From Armatimonadota bacterium (lineage in GTDB: Bacteria; Armatimonadota; UBA5829), in the NCBI GenBank assembly GCA_023474015.1, contig JAMCYN010000106.1, forward strand, positions 1 to 21,504: 21,504 nucleotides of DNA, in the 5' to 3' direction. Under the pieces are notes generated by a model. That model was given only the letters and a program-made list of their open reading frames with translations. It did not search any database and had not been told where the DNA came from. Positions 12,938 to 20,267 of this stretch are shown here, one piece after another; within the stretch, counting starts at the first letter, position 1; each line of letters starts with the position of its first letter. A program made the translations under genes and the position numbers.

Positions 12938-14590
12938 TCAGAACTCCGCCGCACGTCTGATCGCCGTGTTCAAACCTTTGATCTGCTCGGCGTATTCGGC
13001 GCGCTCCAGCCGAATTGCCGCGACGGTCGCGTCGATCTTGTCCTGATCGTAGTGCTTGTCCAGATCGAACCTGGCAATATCGAGGTCTTCAACGTAATCG
13101 GGAGTCTCGACCATCCAGTTCGGGTCCTCGCGCCAGCGTATGGTGCCCCTGGCAATGCCGCGAATGATCGACGCCATCTCCGGAATCCGCACGCGCGTGA
13201 CTTTCCGAACCACGCGCCGGGCGCCGTCCAGGTCGTGCTCGACTACCTCACCCACGCCGCCGGTGTTGAGCATATAACATTCGATGCGGTCGCCGTGGGC
13301 CTTGAGGAGTTCGTGGAACCTGTTGCAGTCCTCGGAGGCCTCGCCGATGACAAACGGGCTGGCGCTGATGCCCCGCGTGGGAGTGCCCGGCGTCTGCTGA
13401 TCGCTTCCGGCGGCGTCGATGGACTCGCTGAGCATGAACGCGACAGCCGCCTGCTGGGGCGTCAATTTACTCGCGACCGGCACGACCGTGTAGCTCCGAG
13501 TCATGAATGCCATTATGAGACCGTCCAGTTCCCCGACCGGCGGCAGGTTGATGCTCTCGCTGAGGCATTTGCCGAGGTCGGCGCGCTGGACGATGCAGTG
13601 GCCGTTCGCGGTGAGGGTGCGGTCCTCGAAGTCGACGTTGCCCTCGTGATCCACCATCACGTTCTCCAAAATGGCGCTGGGCCGGAGCGCGGCGTCATAC
13701 AGGAGCGGCTGGAGTTCGGGGCTGAGGCCCTCGGTCTTGACGTAGAACCCGCGCTCGCTGCCGAGAGCGGAGCCGTCGGGCCGCCAGAAGACCACGTCAT
13801 CCTGAACCACCTCCACCCCCTCGCCGGGGCCGTCGAGGCCGTGGTCGTGGCAGGCGTGGGTGGTCTTGCCGGTGGCGGCGATCCCGAACATAACCATTCC
13901 GAGCTTGCGCAGGCGGCCATCGGGGGTTCGGGCGCGCAGAATCTTGGTTCCGGCATGGAGGCCGAGCATACCCTGCTGTTTCGCGCTCCACATGGCCATT
14001 CGCAGGAATGCGTTCTTGGCCTCGCCGAAATAGTCCGTCCCGAGGACATAGGTAACCCCGATCTCGGGAAAGACCAGCACCTGGCGCTCCTTCTCGGGCC
14101 ACTCGGGGACGAAGATGACCGTGAGATCGGGCGCGCTCGCGCCGTCGGGCGGGAGCAGCGTCCGCGCGACCATGTGCGCGAGCCTTACGCTGTCTTTGCG
14201 GTAGGTCGAGAGGAACAGTGTGCAGCGGGGCGTGAAGTCGCCGGACTCGCCCATTGCGCATTCGAGCCGGACCATCGGGGCGCGCTGGATGTACTCGTTG
14301 ACCGCCCGCACAGTCCCCGGCGCGCCCTTTCGTATGTCGCGCTTCTTCTGAGTGTAGGCCCCGGTCTCGACCTTTTCGCTGCCGAGGTAGACAGTCAGGG
14401 CCGTGCTCAGGGTCTTCACCGTGGAGGCGTAATTATAGTTGCCGAGCTTCGTGAGCGTGCCGAACTGCTCCGCCCGAGCCGCGACCTCATCCGCGCCCAA
14501 TAGCGAGACATTGCTTCCGCCGGGAAGCTCCGATATTACTCGACCAATATTCTCAAGCACCAGCTTGTCCAATAACCATACCTCTCTCAT
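12938..14590 (-). CDS. Divergent PEPCK (ATP) superfamily protein
   Basis: 550 residues, about the size of ATP-dependent phosphoenolpyruvate carboxykinase, which interconverts oxaloacetate and phosphoenolpyruvate in the cytoplasm. Family landmarks occur in order: GTDYFGEAKNAF (~184-195, the YxGE-K region), the P-loop GIAATGKTTH (236-245), the metal-binding Asp pair in VVQDDVVFW (264-265), GFYVKTEGLSPELQPLLYDA (~281-300), ILENVMVD (307-314) and KLTPQQA near residue 377. Several positions differ from classical PckA: the usual T-E-N-T-R segment reads T-A-N-G-H, with His where an Arg normally sits. It may be an active but distant PEPCK or a kinase-like relative with another substrate. The start at 14590 has no clear Shine-Dalgarno; a TTG a few codons later has GAGAGG in front of it. 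An inverted repeat ends just upstream. Confidence 0.8.
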   Translation of the reverse strand: MREVWLLDKLVLENIGRVISELPGGSNVSLLGADEVAARAEQFGTLTKLGNYNYASTVKTLSTALTVYLGSEKVETGAYTQKKRDIRKGAPGTVRAVNEYIQRAPMVRLECAMGESGDFTPRCTLFLSTYRKDSVRLAHMVARTLLPPDGASAPDLTVIFVPEWPEKERQVLVFPEIGVTYVLGTDYFGEAKNAFLRMAMWSAKQQGMLGLHAGTKILRARTPDGRLRKLGMVMFGIAATGKTTHACHDHGLDGPGEGVEVVQDDVVFWRPDGSALGSERGFYVKTEGLSPELQPLLYDAALRPSAILENVMVDHEGNVDFEDRTLTANGHCIVQRADLGKCLSESINLPPVGELDGLIMAFMTRSYTVVPVASKLTPQQAAVAFMLSESIDAAGSDQQTPGTPTRGISASPFVIGEASEDCNRFHELLKAHGDRIECYMLNTGGVGEVVEHDLDGARRVVRKVTRVRIPEMASIIRGIARGTIRWREDPNWMVETPDYVEDLDIARFDLDKHYDQDKIDATVAAIRLERAEYAEQIKGLNTAIRRAAEF

Positions 14591-14598
14591 CGCGGCCG

Positions 14599-14689
14599 TT
14601 TGCGAACCGCTGAATCGCTGAAACCGATGAGACGCTGAAACGCGGCATTCAGCGATTCAATTTGATTCAGCGTCTCAGCGATTCGTAAA
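14599..14689. repeat. Inverted-repeat element with CGCTGAAT/GATTCAGCG units
   Basis: Outer arms starting TTTGCGAACCGCTGA (14599-14613) and ending TCAGCGATTCGTAAA (14675-14689) pair with few mismatches. Inside, GAGACGCTGAA pairs perfectly with TTCAGCGTCTC. It fills the short gap between the DUF2207 stop (14698) and the PEPCK-like start (14590), and could act as terminator of the lemA-DUF2207 transcript. Confidence 0.75.
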
Positions 14690-14697
14690 CGACACGC

Positions 14698-16551
14698 TCA
14701 CCAGGACCCGCCGCCGCCACCGCCGCCACCACCGCCGGAGGAGCCACCGGAGAAACCGCTGCCGCCGCTGAAGAAGCCGGAGCCACCGCTGCCGCTGGAG
14801 CGGGGCTGGGAGACCATGTCGCTGCCCCAACTCGATGTGGCATAGCTCAAGTCGTGGGCGAAGATAGTCGGACGGAACGGGCCGCCGTCGTAGTCGGTAT
14901 ACCAGTTCGGGGGCTGGGTCTGGATGCCCTCGAAGGCGCGCGCCCATTTGTCGGCGATGCCGAGCGCGATGGCGTAGGGGAGGAACTTCTCGAAGTAGTC
15001 GTTTCTCTCCTGATGCTGTATTTCTTCTTTCTCGGCCCTGGAAAGGTATTCTTCAAAACCGCGCACGCCGAGGAGTGCGTTCTTGCCTTTCGCCGTCTTT
15101 CTGGGCATGGAGCGTGATGCAATCGCGAGCATAAGCCCGCAAACGCCGAGCGCGAACCCCCACCCGGCTGGAATCGCGAAGGCCGTCGGGATGTCGGCGG
15201 CCATCAGCATTATCCCGCCGATGACGCCGACCGCCAATATCGCAATGCCGGCGCCCTGGTAGCTCTTTCGGACTTCGTCCGGCCTGTGAGTGAAGTAGCC
15301 GCGCTTCACAATTGCATTGTAAAGCTGCTTTTGCAGCACTGGCACGTGGGTGTAGAATTTGTTCTTGAGCATCGACATCACGCAGAAGTCCATGCCTCCA
15401 AACAGCGCGGTGATCAGTGTCCTCTCGAAATCGCTGAGTTGCTCATCAGCCTTGGTCTCCGCATACGGCCGATTGAGCGTGAGGGTGTAATCGGTCTTTG
15501 AGAAGAGAAACCCCTTCTCCGTGCCCGCCTTGATGTTTATGTAGCCACGGACGGCCAGGTCGATGATCGTAGCCGTGATGTCGCGCATATCGGCTCGCTC
15601 GTCGGTCAGCGTGCCCATCTCCGCCGGGCGCATGTTATCCGGCGGGTCGAACGCGACCATCTCGGAGCGGCCGGTGTCCGGGTCCATTCCGAGCTTGAAC
15701 CACAGCAAGACCAGGCCCAACAGAAAAATCGGCGGCAGGAAGAAGTAGCCGTTATCGGAGATGAACCACATCGCCTCCTGCATAAAGGTGGGCCGATTGA
15801 CGATCCCCTTGGGCCAGCCGACCACAATCGTCATCGCTTCGCCGGGGCTCAGCGGTCGAGTCATCCAGAACCGGGCGGTGCGGTTGTCGGGGGTGTCGCT
15901 CTGGGCGTCGGTGGTGGTGGAGCCGTATACACCCGTGTAACTGGTCGTATTGAGCTTGCCGGGAGGGACATCCGCAGGCAACTCGACGATGCACGAGGCG
16001 TTATTGACCGGCACAGCCCACTCCGGCCCGACCGGGTTCCAATACAGCTCGTCTTGCTCGGAGAAGAGATGAATCGCGCGGAGGAGCTTGTATTTCATCA
16101 CATAGGTGCGGCGGTCATTTACGTAATTATTCGGATCGCCGACCTTGAAGTGAATCCGGCCGTCGCTCGCGGTGATCTTCGCCTGGAGCGGATTGCCTTT
16201 TTCGTCCGTGACCCCGATTACTTCTTCGCGGAGTCGGTAATGGTTGCCGTATTTATCGTTGCCCGAGAGCGGAATCTTGCGCCAGATGCCGTGGTGCGGG
16301 TCGGCGGAGAAGTCGGCGACGATGGTCTCGGTGACGACCACACTGCTATCCGGCTGGACCTGCATTAGCGTCTGGTAGGAGTCGATGGTCCAGGCGAAGG
16401 AAGGAGAATGGCAACAGATAAGAAGGAGCAAATGCAGAATGATGAATGCAGAATGCAGAATGAAGGGAGCCCGTGCACGAGGCCATTTTGCATTCTGCAT
16501 TCTGCATTCTGCATTAGAAAACCGAGAGCATCTTATTGACAACAATCTCAT
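14698..16551 (-). CDS. DUF2207 membrane protein with a Gly-rich tail and a repeat-encoded N-terminus
   Basis: 617 residues. After the signal region comes the extracellular DUF2207 domain (~54-250; YQTLMQVQPDSSVVVTETI, HHGIWRKIPL, DELYWNPVGPEWAVPV). It is followed by membrane segments at ~268-286, ~432-452 and ~456-478, a cytoplasmic-type middle region, and a C-terminal tail of FSGGSG repeats ending in ten Gly, Ser and Trp. This arrangement is typical of the family, whose function is unknown and which often pairs with lemA, as here. The ATG at 16551 overlaps the lemA stop (ATGA). Unusually, residues 13-40 are translated from an inverted GCAGAAT repeat (16431-16515), and this supplies part of the hydrophobic signal core (FILHSAFIILHLLLLICC). 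A TTG start after the repeat is possible but would lack a basic N-region. Confidence 0.88.
   Translation of the reverse strand: MRLLSIRCSRFSNAECRMQNAKWPRARAPFILHSAFIILHLLLLICCHSPSFAWTIDSYQTLMQVQPDSSVVVTETIVADFSADPHHGIWRKIPLSGNDKYGNHYRLREEVIGVTDEKGNPLQAKITASDGRIHFKVGDPNNYVNDRRTYVMKYKLLRAIHLFSEQDELYWNPVGPEWAVPVNNASCIVELPADVPPGKLNTTSYTGVYGSTTTDAQSDTPDNRTARFWMTRPLSPGEAMTIVVGWPKGIVNRPTFMQEAMWFISDNGYFFLPPIFLLGLVLLWFKLGMDPDTGRSEMVAFDPPDNMRPAEMGTLTDERADMRDITATIIDLAVRGYINIKAGTEKGFLFSKTDYTLTLNRPYAETKADEQLSDFERTLITALFGGMDFCVMSMLKNKFYTHVPVLQKQLYNAIVKRGYFTHRPDEVRKSYQGAGIAILAVGVIGGIMLMAADIPTAFAIPAGWGFALGVCGLMLAIASRSMPRKTAKGKNALLGVRGFEEYLSRAEKEEIQHQERNDYFEKFLPYAIALGIADKWARAFEGIQTQPPNWYTDYDGGPFRPTIFAHDLSYATSSWGSDMVSQPRSSGSGGSGFFSGGSGFSGGSSGGGGGGGGGGSW
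16431..16515. repeat. 85-bp GCAGAAT inverted repeat inside the DUF2207 gene
   Basis: Left arm 16431-16467 (AATGCAGAATGATGAATGCA followed by more GCAGAAT units) and right arm 16484-16515 (CATTTTG then CATTCTG units) are complementary around a short GC-rich centre. Its left arm matches the left arm of the element at 9677-9891, including the ATGATGAATGCAGAATGCAG stretch. It is in frame, without stops, in the signal-peptide region of the DUF2207 protein. Confidence 0.85.
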
Positions 16552-17105
16552 TGATTCTCCACTCCAAACTTCACTCCGGCCGCTTCCCGGTCATCGTCCG
16601 CGACCTGGAAGTAGGGCAGGCGGCCGAAGCCGAACCAGGTTCCTATCAGGCCGGACGGGAATAGTTCGCTCTTAGTGTTCATGTCTCGAACCACGGCGTT
16701 GTAGTAGCGGCGGGCATATTGGATGTGGTCCTCTACCTCGGCAAGCTGGGTCTGGAGGTCACGGAAGTTCTTGTCCGCCTTGAGATCAGGGTAGCTCTCA
16801 GCGACTGCGAAAAGCGACTTTATCGCCCCCGTAAGCTGGGCCTCGGTCCCCTCTTTCTCTTGCGTGCTCCGGACCTGCATCGCCTGCGACCTGAGCCTGG
16901 CGACATCCTCAAAGACACTCTTCTCGTGCGCCGCGTAGCCCTGGACCGTCGCGACCAGGTTCGGGATCAGGTCATGCCGCCGCTTCAGTTCGACATCGAT
17001 ATCCGCCCAGGCGTTGCGCGCGCGGTTTCGCAACGAGGCAAACGAATTATACGTCCAGACCAGGTAGACCAGTATCAGCCCGACAATCGTAATGAATATC
17101 CACAT
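16548..17105 (-). CDS. lemA: LemA family protein
   Basis: 185 residues from ATG 17105, chosen for the GGGGGA Shine-Dalgarno and because the protein then begins with the usual LemA membrane helix (WIFITIVGLILVYLVWTYNS, residues 2-21). The family hallmark follows: SLRNRARNAWADIDVELKRR then HDLIPNLVATVQGYAAHEK. The remainder forms long antiparallel helices (LTGAIKSLFAVAESYPDLKA, then QLAEVEDHIQYARRYYNAVV), and the C-terminus has the FPSGLIG segment. LemA proteins are membrane-anchored four-helix-type proteins of unknown biochemical role, frequently next to DUF2207, TPM or peptidase genes. Here it is the first gene of a coupled pair with DUF2207. Confidence 0.93.
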   Translation of the reverse strand: MWIFITIVGLILVYLVWTYNSFASLRNRARNAWADIDVELKRRHDLIPNLVATVQGYAAHEKSVFEDVARLRSQAMQVRSTQEKEGTEAQLTGAIKSLFAVAESYPDLKADKNFRDLQTQLAEVEDHIQYARRYYNAVVRDMNTKSELFPSGLIGTWFGFGRLPYFQVADDDREAAGVKFGVENQ

Positions 17106-17184
17106 AGTAGTCCCCCGGAAGTATTGGCGATTGACAGCCGTAGTTCCTGCTAGACTGGCGGGAAGAGGAGTCACGAGTTTGCGA

Positions 17185-17251
17185 GTTGCGGGTTTCGGGT
17201 TGGGGAGGCATCTCCATTCAACGCGTAACCCGCCAACCCGAAACCCACAAC
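17185..17251. repeat. Inverted repeat between cbiO and lemA
   Basis: 19-bp arms GTTGCGGGTTTCGGGTTGG (17185-17203) and CCAACCCGAAACCCACAAC (17233-17251), one mismatch, loop of 29 bases. It lies in the 160-bp gap behind cbiO and ahead of lemA and is probably another mobile palindromic repeat or a terminator-like structure for cbiO. Confidence 0.7.
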
Positions 17252-17265
17252 GTCCCTTCTGTTCC

Positions 17266-18105
17266 CTATTCCCTATTCCCTGCCTCGTGCTTGTGCTCGT
17301 GAGCGACGATGTGGTAGTGCGGGTGGGCGTGGGCGAGTTCCCCGTGGTGATGGGTGTGGGCGTGGATGAGGTTTACGTTCAGGAGGAGGTCGATGTCGGA
17401 GACTATGTCGTTAACCGGCCCGTCGGCGACAAGCCGATGCTCCTCGTTCAGCACGAGCGCCCTATCGGCGAGGTGCGGAAGAAGCGCGAGGTCGTGCGTG
17501 GCCGTGATGAGCGTCAGCCCGGCGTCGTGCAGGTGGTCGAGGATTTCCAGGAGCATCGACTGACTGCGGGGGTCGAGGCCGGTAGTAGGCTCATCCAGCA
17601 GCAGAACCGACGGCCCTATCACCAGCACCGACGCAAGCGCCACCATCTTCTTCTGACCGGCGCTCAGGTTCTGAGGTGTTTTGCCGCGCAGGTGTTGGAT
17701 TTCGAGAAGGGCCAGCGTGTCGTCGATGCGCCGCATTATCTCGTCGCGTGACCACCCCTCGATCTGAAGTGGCGCGAACGCCAGTTCCTCCTCAACCGTG
17801 GAGCAGAAAAGCTGCGCGTCCGAGTTCTGGAACAGAAAACCGACTTCCTTTCGGAACCGAGGCCCGAACGGCGCGGTTTCAACTGACTCCTCGGTCAGTA
17901 ACTGACCCATTGCCCTGATCGTGCCGGAGGTCGGGAAGTAGAGGCCATCTAGCAGGTGCAGAAGCGTTGACTTTCCGCTGCCGTTCGCACCGAGAATGGC
18001 GACCCGCTCCCCGGGCTCGACGTCGAGAGAGACATCCACCAGGCATGGGGTCTCGCCGGGATAGTTAAAGTACATCCCGCTAATGTTATACAAACTATTA
18101 CTCAT
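17266..18105 (-). CDS. cbiO: ATP-binding subunit of a cobalt/nickel ECF transporter, with a His-rich tail
   Basis: 279 residues. All ABC ATPase motifs are present: Walker A GANGSGKST (39-47), Q-loop FLFQNSD (90-96), signature NLSAGQKKM (146-154), Walker B VLLLDEPTTGLD (167-178) and the switch His in ATHD. It powers uptake of Co2+ or Ni2+ with CbiQ and CbiM at the inner membrane. The C-terminus (248-273) has 12 His in 26 residues (HAHTHHHGELAHAHPHYH, then HEHKH), a probable metal-binding tail not found in ordinary CbiO. The last residues (GNRE) and the stop codon come from a GGGAATA tandem repeat, so the original end may have been altered. The gene is separated from cbiQ by 204 bp with a repeat in it, unlike the tight packing of the upstream genes. 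Confidence 0.93.
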   Translation of the reverse strand: MSNSLYNISGMYFNYPGETPCLVDVSLDVEPGERVAILGANGSGKSTLLHLLDGLYFPTSGTIRAMGQLLTEESVETAPFGPRFRKEVGFLFQNSDAQLFCSTVEEELAFAPLQIEGWSRDEIMRRIDDTLALLEIQHLRGKTPQNLSAGQKKMVALASVLVIGPSVLLLDEPTTGLDPRSQSMLLEILDHLHDAGLTLITATHDLALLPHLADRALVLNEEHRLVADGPVNDIVSDIDLLLNVNLIHAHTHHHGELAHAHPHYHIVAHEHKHEAGNRE

Positions 18106-18165
18106 GCTCTATCCGTTCAGAAGGGAATTGAATTTCACCACTGCGTCTGTCCTTCACACGAAGCC

Positions 18166-18283
18166 ATAAGTCCTGTCATTCTGAGCCGCAGGCGAAGAAA
18201 CTGCTTTGCACCAAAGGCATGGGCTATCGAAAAGTGTTCAAAGCGGATGCTTCGTCGTGCCTCCTCAGCATGACAAGGCTTAT
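18166..18283. repeat. TGTCATTCTGAG-type inverted repeat between cbiQ and cbiO
   Basis: TGTCATTCTGAG (18174-18185) pairs with CTCAGCATGACA (18264-18275) with one mismatch; the outer flanks ATAAG/CTTAT also pair, and the inner GGCGAAG...CTGCTTTGCA side matches the complement of the right side. Repeats with TGTCATTCTGAG ends are widespread in many bacterial genomes. The rest of 18106-18309 holds no gene that I can support. Confidence 0.8.
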
Positions 18284-18309
18284 ACGTTTGTGCGAAAGCC
18301 GACACGGCA

Positions 18310-19233
18310 TCACGCACCGACCGCCCATAGGCACGCACCCGCCAACACGCACGCCACAAGAAACATCCAATCCCTTGACCGAGCGCGCGGGGGGTCCAGC
18401 AAGCGCACCTCGCCTGTATAACCCCGTGAGATCATCGCCATATACACAGTTTGACTCAACTTGTAAGTCCGGCGAAACAGCGAGCCGATCCCGGCGGCCA
18501 CCCATGCCTGCTCCTTCCCGAGGTCGCCCTGGACCACGGACCTGCTGATCTTCGCCAGGTGAATCTCTTCGGCGGACCGCACCAGCACGCCGAGATACCG
18601 CTCCATCATCGAAAGCAGCATTATGAATATCCTCGGCACACCCAGCGCCCGAAGGCCGTGGAACAGGCGCGGCCTGGAGGTCGTACACGACAACAGAAGA
18701 GCGAGCGATACGCAAACCCCGGTTCTGAGAACGAATCGACCCGCGACGATCAGCCCCGCATCCGTTACCGCCAATGCGTCGTGCCCGCTTGAAGACCGCC
18801 ATATCGTCCATACGGGTGAGCCCTGGGTGACCACGCTCAGAGTCGCAGGCAGCATCAGCGCCGCCGAGAATAGCGGGACCACGAGCCACACCCGCGCAAA
18901 CCGCCTTGCCGAGACCCCGGACAGCACGGCCAGCCCGACGCACACCGCATAACCGATCACAAGCGCCGTGAAGCTGTGCACGAGAGTGACGACCACGAGC
19001 AGCCCCACGAGCCCGATGACCTTGAATCGCGGGTCGACGCCCTGAAGCAAACCTTGCCTGGAGGCCGTCGTGTCATCTCCCAAAGTCTCAGCGACAAATC
19101 GAGCGAATGCGCCCGCGGTACGACGCGCGACGCTCCGGCGTTTGCGTCGCCCCGCGACGTTAATCCCATCGGGGAGCCTATTCCAGTTCTCAGCCGCGCT
19201 TTGAGGGCGCATCCACTCGGGGAGCGAGGTCAT
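18310..19233 (-). CDS. cbiQ: Transmembrane (EcfT-type) subunit of a cobalt/nickel ECF transporter
   Basis: 307 residues. Strong Shine-Dalgarno AAAGGAGAAAG directly before ATG 19233; the start lies 44 bp inside the end of cbiM. A basic N-terminal stretch (~1-65) precedes the CbiQ domain: DPRFKVIGLVGLLVVVTLVH, several membrane helices, then the long cytoplasmic coupling region ending in two short Arg motifs (ISRSV and ISRGY) that in EcfT proteins dock onto the ATPase. A final helix closes the protein (MFLVACVLAGACLWAVGA). The N-terminal extension is longer than usual for CbiQ and contains a Lys/Arg cluster (GRRKRR). With CbiM and CbiO it forms the complete inner-membrane uptake system. Confidence 0.9.
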   Translation of the reverse strand: MTSLPEWMRPQSAAENWNRLPDGINVAGRRKRRSVARRTAGAFARFVAETLGDDTTASRQGLLQGVDPRFKVIGLVGLLVVVTLVHSFTALVIGYAVCVGLAVLSGVSARRFARVWLVVPLFSAALMLPATLSVVTQGSPVWTIWRSSSGHDALAVTDAGLIVAGRFVLRTGVCVSLALLLSCTTSRPRLFHGLRALGVPRIFIMLLSMMERYLGVLVRSAEEIHLAKISRSVVQGDLGKEQAWVAAGIGSLFRRTYKLSQTVYMAMISRGYTGEVRLLDPPRARSRDWMFLVACVLAGACLWAVGA

Positions 19234-20266
19234 CTTTCTCCTTTCCGGCGAACAGCTTGCGCAGAGCGAAAACCGCGAGCACGATCACGGCAACCCCGAC
19301 AATGGCCGACAAAATGTAACTCAGGCTCAGCGCCCCGAGCGGCGCCGACTCCTGCCCTTTCATCGCATAGTCAGGCATAGGCGCATTCCACAGCGAGCCG
19401 AGCTTCTGCAACTGGTGTGGGACATATCCCACAATCTGCCTGATCTCTCGTGCGCTCCATTCGCCCCAGGCCGACCCCGCGCCCAGCTTCGCCGGCAGAT
19501 ACAGCCCCAGAGGAGCCAGAACGACCATCACCACCAGGGCCATCGCCGCTCTTGCAGCTAATGACCTCTTCGGAGCACGCTGCGCCACTGAGCTGGAGAC
19601 CACAAGCAGCGATGGGTCGGTGTGCTGTATGTAGGCGACCACCAGGCCCGTTACCAGAGCCTCCACAAATCCGAAAACGATAATATGCTCCGCCGCCATG
19701 GCTCCGACCGCTACCTTCAGCCCGAACGGAGAATAGAGCGCATGTCCGTGAACATCACGCGCGATCATCGGCTGTATCCCAAACATAATCGCCGTCGACA
19801 AAGCCGCCGCGTTGATACCAACATATCCCGCGATTGCCCCAGCCAGCCTCCGTCTGGTCGAAGCAGCAGGCGTGGATCCGGCGATGACTCGATACACACC
19901 CCACCCCACAAACGGCATCACCACCGCCATGTTCAGGCAGTTCGCGCCTATAGCCGTTATGCCGCCATCGCCAAATATAATCGCCTGCACGATCAGCGCG
20001 AGCGAAATCGCCATCATCGCCGCCCATGGACCGAGCAGAATCGCGATCAACACCGCTCCCACGGCGTGGCCGGTGGTGCCGCCGGGGATGGGGATATTGA
20101 ACATCATGATGACGAAGCTGAACGCCGCACCGAGCGCGAGCATCGGAACCTGACGCGAGCGGAGCGTCTTCTTGAGCTTGCGCGACGCCACCGCCCAGAG
20201 CGGAAGCATCACCCCGTATGCGGGCACGTAGGTCTGAGGGCTCAGATAACCGTCGGGTATGTGCAA
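19190..20266 (-). CDS. cbiM: Substrate-binding component of a cobalt/nickel ECF transporter, with fused C-terminal domain
   Basis: 358 residues, TTG start at 20266. The start is secure because the protein then begins MHIPDGYLSPQT, the CbiM/NikM N-terminus whose free amine and His2 bind the metal. Shine-Dalgarno GGGGAT lies in the end of the upstream gene, one base away. About six membrane helices follow, with GGTTGHAVGAVLIAILLGPW and the Asn/Met-rich NCLNMAVVMPF region typical of the family. After ~225 residues comes an additional part with an extracytoplasmic segment (AWGEWSAREIRQIVGYVPHQ, then NAPMPDYAM) and a last helix. It resembles the CbiN/PDGLE-like accessory domain often encoded separately, which explains why no cbiN is present. 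Sequence alone does not decide between cobalt and nickel. Confidence 0.93.
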   Translation of the reverse strand: MHIPDGYLSPQTYVPAYGVMLPLWAVASRKLKKTLRSRQVPMLALGAAFSFVIMMFNIPIPGGTTGHAVGAVLIAILLGPWAAMMAISLALIVQAIIFGDGGITAIGANCLNMAVVMPFVGWGVYRVIAGSTPAASTRRRLAGAIAGYVGINAAALSTAIMFGIQPMIARDVHGHALYSPFGLKVAVGAMAAEHIIVFGFVEALVTGLVVAYIQHTDPSLLVVSSSVAQRAPKRSLAARAAMALVVMVVLAPLGLYLPAKLGAGSAWGEWSAREIRQIVGYVPHQLQKLGSLWNAPMPDYAMKGQESAPLGALSLSYILSAIVGVAVIVLAVFALRKLFAGKEKDDLAPRVDAPSKRG

Positions 20267-20267
20267 T

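Noticed and set aside
13052..14503. Long open frame (483 codons) on the plus strand opposite the PEPCK-like gene
   Set aside because: It is the antisense shadow of a GC-rich gene with clear P-loop motifs; its translation has no recognisable domain and a skewed Asp/Gly/Ala/Val/Arg composition.
18135..18421. Short frames in the cbiQ-cbiO gap
   Set aside because: They are translations of the TGTCATTCTGAG inverted repeat and the antisense of the cbiQ end.
18224..18943. Open frame of 239 codons on the minus strand within cbiQ and the adjoining repeat
   Set aside because: Out-of-frame shadow of cbiQ; Arg/Gly/Asp-rich translation and part of it is repeat sequence.
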